Source: CAZFDT01 sp964518335 (GTDB lineage: Bacteria > Planctomycetota > Phycisphaerae > Phycisphaerales > Phycisphaeraceae). Taken from it: a stretch of DNA of 28,942 nt. Both the position numbers and the translations under genes were made by a program. Under the pieces are notes generated by a model. That model ran no database searches. It worked only from the letters and a program-made list of their open reading frames with translations, and had not been told where the DNA came from. Every line of letters starts with the position of its first letter. Position 1 is the stretch's first letter. Positions 24,708-28,942 of this stretch are shown in pieces. The stretch is taken from positions 1 through 28,942 of the forward strand of contig CAZFDT010000064.1 of NCBI GenBank assembly GCA_964518335.1, read 5' to 3'.

Positions 24708-25700
24708 CTACCTCATCTTGGCGTTGATGACGGCGTTCTCCCGGCGCAGGGTCATGTCCTGAAGCCAGCCGATGCCAGTCCTCCGGGCGACGGCGTCGGC
24801 GACCCACCAGCCCAAGCCCATGTCCTTCATGCGATATCGCCGCTTGTACCAGCGGTTCTGCCGCGCCAGGCGGGCTTGCTCGCCGGCATCGAGCGCCATG
24901 CGCGGATGGCCGCTCAATGCGTAACCTCGCGCTTCGAGCATGGGCGCGATCTTGTGCTCGGCCAACTGCACTTCGTGCGGCGACAGCTTGCGCTTCCACT
25001 GGTAGGTCAATTTTGGATCGGGCATTTCGTAAGTCGACCCCGCGGCGTACGACCAGATCGCCGGATCGAACCGCTCGCCCATGAACCGGCAGATGCGGTC
25101 CAACTCGGGCTCGGCGCTCTCGATCAGTTGCTCATAGGTCACTTCCAGCCACCGATCCGCAGGCAGTTGCGACTTGAGGCGATCCCACAGACGCTCGGCT
25201 TCAAGCCACAGATCGACCGCCGACCACATGTTCCCCGCCCAGCCCATCTGAATAATCGAGCGACCCACGTCGCGGCCGTCTCGCGCCAGGTGAATGAACC
25301 GCGCGTCGGGCCAGATGTGCAACAGCCGGTCGAAGTTCAGATGGACCGTCGCCCCGATCTTCGGCTTACCGTCGCCGTCGCGCTTCTGTCGCAGAAAACT
25401 GTCCACCAGGCGGCGATAGTCCAGCGACGGATCGATCGTGAAGCCGGTGAGGTTGAAGATGCGGTGCTTGCGGAGGTATTCGTGATAGGCCGGCAACGCG
25501 GGCAGCGCGCCATCGTTGCCGATCTCGTCCACCACGTACTCGAACTCGTAGAGGAAGGAGATACGCGGATGGTGATCGAGCATCAGCCGCAGCAGTGTCG
25601 TTCCCGACCGCATGCAGCCGACGAGGAACACGGGCGAGTCCACAAGCTCGCCAGCCGCAGCGGTTTTGGCGCCCGGCGTCATCAAGGCAGCGTCAGTCAT
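24708..25700 (-). CDS. PAPS-dependent sulfotransferase
   Basis: A 330-residue sulfotransferase. FLVGCMRSGTTLLRLML contains the 5'-phosphosulfate loop (28-37), and FIHLARDGRDVGRSI (135-149) is the 3'-phosphate-binding motif with its Arg and Ser. WLEVTYEQLIESAEPELDRI follows as in bacterial members of the Sulfotransfer_3 group. It should transfer sulfate from PAPS to a carbohydrate hydroxyl or similar acceptor in the cytoplasm. The basic tail (RQNRWYKRRYRMK) may bind polyanionic substrate or membrane. ATG 25700 overlaps the previous stop (ATGA). Sulfation of the glycan is inferred from context. Confidence 0.87.
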   Translation of the reverse strand: MTDAALMTPGAKTAAAGELVDSPVFLVGCMRSGTTLLRLMLDHHPRISFLYEFEYVVDEIGNDGALPALPAYHEYLRKHRIFNLTGFTIDPSLDYRRLVDSFLRQKRDGDGKPKIGATVHLNFDRLLHIWPDARFIHLARDGRDVGRSIIQMGWAGNMWSAVDLWLEAERLWDRLKSQLPADRWLEVTYEQLIESAEPELDRICRFMGERFDPAIWSYAAGSTYEMPDPKLTYQWKRKLSPHEVQLAEHKIAPMLEARGYALSGHPRMALDAGEQARLARQNRWYKRRYRMKDMGLGWWVADAVARRTGIGWLQDMTLRRENAVINAKMR

Positions 25701-27046
25701 GACAAGGAGCCCTCAAACCCGGCAGCAGGCGATCGACCCAGGAGCGAGGCCAAGCGCTGCACCAGTGTGACAATCGCCAGTGCCGCGGCGCACATCATGA
25801 CTGGCTCCAGCGGCAGAATGAAGCGTGCGGCGGTGATGGTGAGCGTGTAGACCAACAGCGCCATGCCGAAGACGAACAACGCATACCCCACTAGCCATCG
25901 CCGCGCGATCATCAGCGGCAAGCCGATGATGAACAGCGCCAGCATCGTCGTGCGGGCGACGAGATAGACGGCGTTGAAAGCCTTGGGATTGTCCCACTCG
26001 AGCCAGAGGGTCTTGACCAGGCGCAGACCGCACAAGCGAGCGTACTGGCGCGGGTGCTCCCTGATCCAAGTCATGGCGAAGGTGCGAAAGACGCGCTCAC
26101 GAGTCGCTTCGGGCTTGCCGCGCAACATGGACACCTGCTCGCGGGTGAGCAGGCCATACTGGCGCGGGGCGTCAAACTGCGGGTCTCGCGCCAGTTCGTC
26201 GCGTTCGTGCAAGGGTATGGCTGCCAGGGCCTGACGCTGCTCGTCGGTCATCGCCTGGCGATCCGTGCCCGTCGAGTGGTCGTTGTTGGCTTTCCAGACG
26301 TTCACCCAGAACGTGCTCTTGACGGGAATCCACTCGCCGTGAACGTAGCGATTGCGAAGCGTCCAGGGTAGGAGGATCAACATCGCCGCGAGGAAGAGGA
26401 TCGCCGCGAACTGCGCCCGCCGCCCGATCGTCAGCGGCGCGCGCCAGACGAAGATCAGCAGGCCGGTCAGTGCCATGGGGATAAGCAGCACCGGCTCGGT
26501 CAGCGCAGCGACACACCCGATCGCGGAAAAGCCCGCCCAGGGCAAGCGCCGACCGGTGCGCACCGCCACGTCAAAGAGAATCAGCAGCGCCACCACCGCC
26601 AGCGTGATGAGTCCGATGGCCTGCGCGTGCGTGACGGCATACACCTGGGTGGGCCAGACGGCGAACATCGTGGCGGCGACAAGTGCAACGGATCGGGCCG
26701 CCCCCAATCGCAGCGCCAATACGCCCACGAGCACCGCCGTCGCGGCGCCGAGCACTGCATTGAGCAGCAGCGCGGCCGTGTACGCCGTCGTGGTGTCCGT
26801 GCCGAACACAGCGAACAGACCCGCCAGGATCAACGGATAGGTCGGCGACTGCACGCTCGACGGACCGTAGTATTTCCAGTCGGTGAACTGCATACCGCGG
26901 CCTTCGAGGATCGAGATGGCCAGGTCGCGGTGCTCGATCGGGTTGGGGTTCTCCCACGCTTGCAGCGCGACAATAGCACCGACGCGCAGCGTCAGGGCCG
27001 CAAGCCCGATGAACCATAGTGCCAGATAAGGTCGAGCCATGGTCAT
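25697..27046 (-). CDS. ArnT-like GT-C membrane glycosyltransferase
   Basis: A 449-residue polytopic protein with about ten hydrophobic helices. After helix 1, NPIEHRDLAISILEGRG (Asp41) stands where GT-C enzymes hold their catalytic acid. SPTYPLILAGLF and VWPTQVYAVTHAQAIG are family-typical border motifs (Pro-Xaa-Pro-like and membrane-edge Pro/Tyr). A soluble loop from about residue 240 to 330 is hydrophilic and should be periplasmic. It probably transfers a sugar from polyprenyl phosphate, perhaps the product of the adjacent GtrB-like gene upstream. The start overlaps the previous stop (ATGA). A second ATG two codons downstream is equally possible. Confidence 0.8.
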   Translation of the reverse strand: MTMARPYLALWFIGLAALTLRVGAIVALQAWENPNPIEHRDLAISILEGRGMQFTDWKYYGPSSVQSPTYPLILAGLFAVFGTDTTTAYTAALLLNAVLGAATAVLVGVLALRLGAARSVALVAATMFAVWPTQVYAVTHAQAIGLITLAVVALLILFDVAVRTGRRLPWAGFSAIGCVAALTEPVLLIPMALTGLLIFVWRAPLTIGRRAQFAAILFLAAMLILLPWTLRNRYVHGEWIPVKSTFWVNVWKANNDHSTGTDRQAMTDEQRQALAAIPLHERDELARDPQFDAPRQYGLLTREQVSMLRGKPEATRERVFRTFAMTWIREHPRQYARLCGLRLVKTLWLEWDNPKAFNAVYLVARTTMLALFIIGLPLMIARRWLVGYALFVFGMALLVYTLTITAARFILPLEPVMMCAAALAIVTLVQRLASLLGRSPAAGFEGSLS

Positions 27047-28032
27047 GCGCTTATGCTCGGAGGCGCGGCGGCGCCATCGCCGCTGATCCGAGCGATCAGA
27101 TACGTCGGCCGGCCCTTCACTTCAAGGAACACCTTGGCCAGGTACTCGCCAATGATGCCCAGCGACAGCAGTTGAATGGACGACGTCAGCAGCACCAGGC
27201 ACGCCAGGCTCGCCCAGCCGCGGGGCGTCTGAATATCGAACAGTGTGGCCGCCATGACCCATAGGCCGATGACAAACGCCAGCACCACGCCCACCAGCCC
27301 CAGGCGCGTGGTCAACCGCAGCGGCACGACGCTGAAGCTGACCAGCCCGTCGGTGGCGAGCTTGAGCAACGAACGAAACGTATAGCTGGGCGTGCCGGCC
27401 TGACGGGCGCTGCGCTCGTACTCGACGCCGATCTGTTTGAGCCCGATCCACGTGCGCAGCCCGCGGACAAATCGCTGCTGCTCGGGCAGGCGGTTGAGCA
27501 GGTCCACTGCCGACCGATCCATGAGACAGAAGTCGCCCGAGTCCAGCGGCATCGGGACCTCGCTGATGGCAGCCAGCAGACGGTAAAACGCCCAGTACGC
27601 CAGTCGCTTGCCGAACCACTCCTTGCGTTTCTGGCGCACGGCAAAGACCACCTGGTAGCCCTGCTGCCAGCGGTCAAGGAAGTCGGGCAGCACCTCGGGC
27701 GGATCCTGCAGGTCGGCGTCCATGATGGCCACGACGTCGCCGCGGGCCACGTGCAGCCCCGCACAGACTGCCGGCTGATGGCCGAAGTTCCGCGTCAGAT
27801 GCACGGCCCGCACATGAGTGTCCGCGGCGGCCAGCTCGTCGAGCATCTGCGGCGTCGCATCACGGCTGCCGTCGTTGACGAACACGATCTCATAGTCCAG
27901 ACCCCGGGCGCGCAACGCGGCGCATGCCGCGGTGGTGCGCTGGTGCGTGCTGCGGATCACCTCCTGCTCGTTGTGCGCGGGGATCACCACACTGAGCAGG
28001 CGAGTATTATCGGGGCCGGGTTGAATGCTCAT
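27043..28032 (-). CDS. GT2 polyprenyl-phosphate sugar synthase, GtrB-like
   Basis: A 329-residue enzyme with VVIPAHNEQEVI (15-26), VFVNDGSRDAT (50-60), NFGHQPAVCAG and MDADLQDPPE (104-113), all diagnostic for the DPM1/GtrB group. LDSGDFCLMDR is the next conserved block. Two hydrophobic helices follow at about 230-250 and 265-290, then the typical tail IGEYLAKVFLEVKGRPTYLI. It should make a polyprenyl-phosphate sugar for a GT-C partner, and one lies directly downstream with a 4-base overlap. ATG 28032 gives the usual short N-terminus; ATG 28071 is open but adds a His/Arg-rich leader. It is the first gene of the 20-kb run. Confidence 0.9.
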   Translation of the reverse strand: MSIQPGPDNTRLLSVVIPAHNEQEVIRSTHQRTTAACAALRARGLDYEIVFVNDGSRDATPQMLDELAAADTHVRAVHLTRNFGHQPAVCAGLHVARGDVVAIMDADLQDPPEVLPDFLDRWQQGYQVVFAVRQKRKEWFGKRLAYWAFYRLLAAISEVPMPLDSGDFCLMDRSAVDLLNRLPEQQRFVRGLRTWIGLKQIGVEYERSARQAGTPSYTFRSLLKLATDGLVSFSVVPLRLTTRLGLVGVVLAFVIGLWVMAATLFDIQTPRGWASLACLVLLTSSIQLLSLGIIGEYLAKVFLEVKGRPTYLIARISGDGAAAPPSISA

Positions 28033-28034
28033 AT

Positions 28035-28064
28035 CCTGATGGTGCGATCGATCACCTGATGGTG
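28035..28064. repeat. 10-bp direct repeat, 20-bp period
   Basis: CCTGATGGTG occurs at 28035-28044 and again at 28055-28064, exactly two DNA turns apart, immediately upstream of ATG 28032. Repeats on the same face of the helix are typical of regulator half-sites. The spacer contains the palindrome GATCGATC. If the start were the upstream ATG 28071, the repeats would be coding. Confidence 0.5.
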
Positions 28065-28121
28065 GTCTCATCGGTCAGGCAGGCGAGCAGGATGCATCAA
28101 TCGTAGCCACCGCGCCCCCGG

Positions 28122-28142
28122 AAACAGGTGTCCAAACAGGTG
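28122..28142. repeat. 9-bp direct repeat, 12-bp period
   Basis: AAACAGGTG occurs at 28122-28130 and 28134-28142 in the spacer after the beta-helix gene. On the minus strand a small hairpin GTCCA-CCTGTT-TGGAC overlaps it. No T-run follows, so it is not a classical terminator. The core CAGGTG/CACCTG also appears at 28054-28059. Confidence 0.4.
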
Positions 28143-28174
28143 GACGCAGCAGTGCCGGCGGAACGCCGCGATGG

Positions 28175-28942
28175 TCAGTTGTTGGAGACGTTGAAGCCCT
28201 TGCGGATGTACTCGATGACGCCGCCCGCGGTATAGCGGGGGTCGGACTGCTGGCGCTGCTGGCGCACGGCCTTGTACAGGAACGACGCGGGTGTGCCGTT
28301 GCCGCCGATCGCCTTGTCGTAGCCCTCGATGCCGCGCTTGGCGTCGGGGAATAGCGACGGGGCGGCATTGGTGAGGTTGCCGCTGAGCGTCACCTGACTG
28401 CTGGTGATGGCCTGACCGGCCTCGCGGCTGATCAGGTGAATCGGCTGACCAGTGTAGTAGTTGATCGCCGGCCACTGCACCACGTTGCCGCGAATCTGAA
28501 TGTCACGCAAGGTCGTCGCCTGCTTCAACTCCACCGCCGGCTTGACCAGCAGCGACCCGTCGGCCACGCCCTTGTCCGTGAAGATGTTCCGGTCCAGCTT
28601 CAGACGCGCGATCTTCATGATCGACATCCCCACACCCATCGGCGTACCCTGCAGCATCCCCCCCGTGCGCAGGATCACGTTCCCGATCACCTGCACGTCT
28701 TCCGCCGTCACGTCGCCGCTGGCGATGTTGTCGTTGATGCCCAGCGGAAGCAGCGTCTCCAGGAACAGGTTGTCCTGGATCAGCAGGTTCTGCGTCTTGC
28801 CGTTGGCCCCGTCGGCCCACTGGCCGCTTCTGACCTTCAGCGACAGGAACGACTCCCGCGCGAAGATGCTGTTGCGCACGATCACGTTGCGGCAGTTCAT
28901 CAGGTAGATGTTGTGGTTGAACCCGATCCGCTTCGACGACGA
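28175..28942 (-). CDS. Right-handed parallel beta-helix protein, C-terminal part
   Basis: The frame is open to the right edge, so the start lies outside; 255 residues are visible. Repeated short strand patterns such as NIYLMNCRNVIVRNSIF, QNLLIQDNLFLET, VQVIGNVILRT, LKLDRNIFTD and IQIRGNVVQW, each about 20-25 residues with Asn at turns, are the signature of parallel beta-helix proteins (pectate-lyase or carbohydrate-epimerase folds). The last 60 residues leave the repeat and end in VIEYIRKGFNVSNN. It is probably exported and acts on or binds polysaccharide; catalytic residues cannot be assigned from this part. Its stop is 142 bp before the next gene, which reads in the same direction. Confidence 0.72.
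   Translation of the reverse strand, partial: SSSKRIGFNHNIYLMNCRNVIVRNSIFARESFLSLKVRSGQWADGANGKTQNLLIQDNLFLETLLPLGINDNIASGDVTAEDVQVIGNVILRTGGMLQGTPMGVGMSIMKIARLKLDRNIFTDKGVADGSLLVKPAVELKQATTLRDIQIRGNVVQWPAINYYTGQPIHLISREAGQAITSSQVTLSGNLTNAAPSLFPDAKRGIEGYDKAIGGNGTPASFLYKAVRQQRQQSDPRYTAGGVIEYIRKGFNVSNN

Noticed and set aside
1..28942. CRISPR array, tRNA, rRNA, transposase or insertion sequence, PEP-CTERM/exosortase genes
   Set aside because: I looked for regular repeat-spacer patterns, cloverleaf sequences, transposase motifs and the PEP-CTERM tail and saw none.

Overview
The window is a high-GC bacterial locus (I judge roughly 65% G+C by eye) built almost entirely of envelope or extracellular glycan genes, nearly all on the minus strand. 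I count 23 coding regions inside the window plus one partial gene at each edge. The source is probably a Gram-negative bacterium. Planctomycetota, perhaps Phycisphaerae-like, is my best guess, based on the mix of sulfotransferase, right-handed beta-helix protein, Gfo/Idh/MocA oxidoreductase and many glycosyltransferases. That placement is inference: no rRNA or marker gene is present.

Layout, in the direction of minus-strand transcription (right to left). (1) 28942-28175: the C-terminal part of a right-handed beta-helix protein. (2) 28174-28033: a 142-bp spacer with two sets of short direct repeats. (3) 28032-7586: about 20 kb of 19 tightly packed genes, most joined by 4-base ATGA/GTGA overlaps. 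They encode glycosyltransferases (GT2, GT4 and membrane ArnT-like GT-C types), a sulfotransferase, a serine-acetyltransferase-like enzyme, a Gfo/Idh/MocA dehydrogenase, two SDR epimerase/dehydratases, a glutamine-dependent asparagine synthetase, a YdjM-type membrane hydrolase, an HxH hydrolase-like protein, a GlpD-like FAD dehydrogenase and a methyltransferase. (4) 7056-7562: the only plus-strand gene, a small protein with an AT-hook-like motif and a possible ribbon-helix-helix segment, preceded by an AT-rich promoter region. (5) 6968-306: a second minus-strand run with a GT2, a hexapeptide acyltransferase, two large GT-C membrane proteins and a WecG/TagA/CpsF glycosyltransferase. (6) 93-1: the start of a GntR-like regulator, apparently leaderless, with a good sigma70-type promoter.

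Working model (inference): cytoplasmic GT2/GT4 enzymes build a lipid-linked oligosaccharide. The SDR, Gfo/Idh/MocA and AsnB-type enzymes make or modify sugars. Two polyprenyl-phosphate sugar synthases (GtrB/ArnC type) feed three ArnT-like GT-C transferases that act on the outer face of the membrane. Acetyl, sulfate and methyl groups may decorate the product. No Wzx, Wzy, Wza/Wzc or initiating polyprenyl-phosphate sugar-1-phosphate transferase is visible, so this is probably the interior of a larger cluster.

The most unexpected signal is at DNA level. The motif YCACTGCAGCR occurs 11 times across the window, in different reading frames and on both strands, far above a simple composition expectation. 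It could be a genome-wide iterated signal. Other points of interest are the GlpD-like/HxH/YdjM gene block, the embedded putative regulator, a 95-nt gene overlap that looks like a frameshift, and a tiny leader cistron placed on a stop/Shine-Dalgarno fusion.
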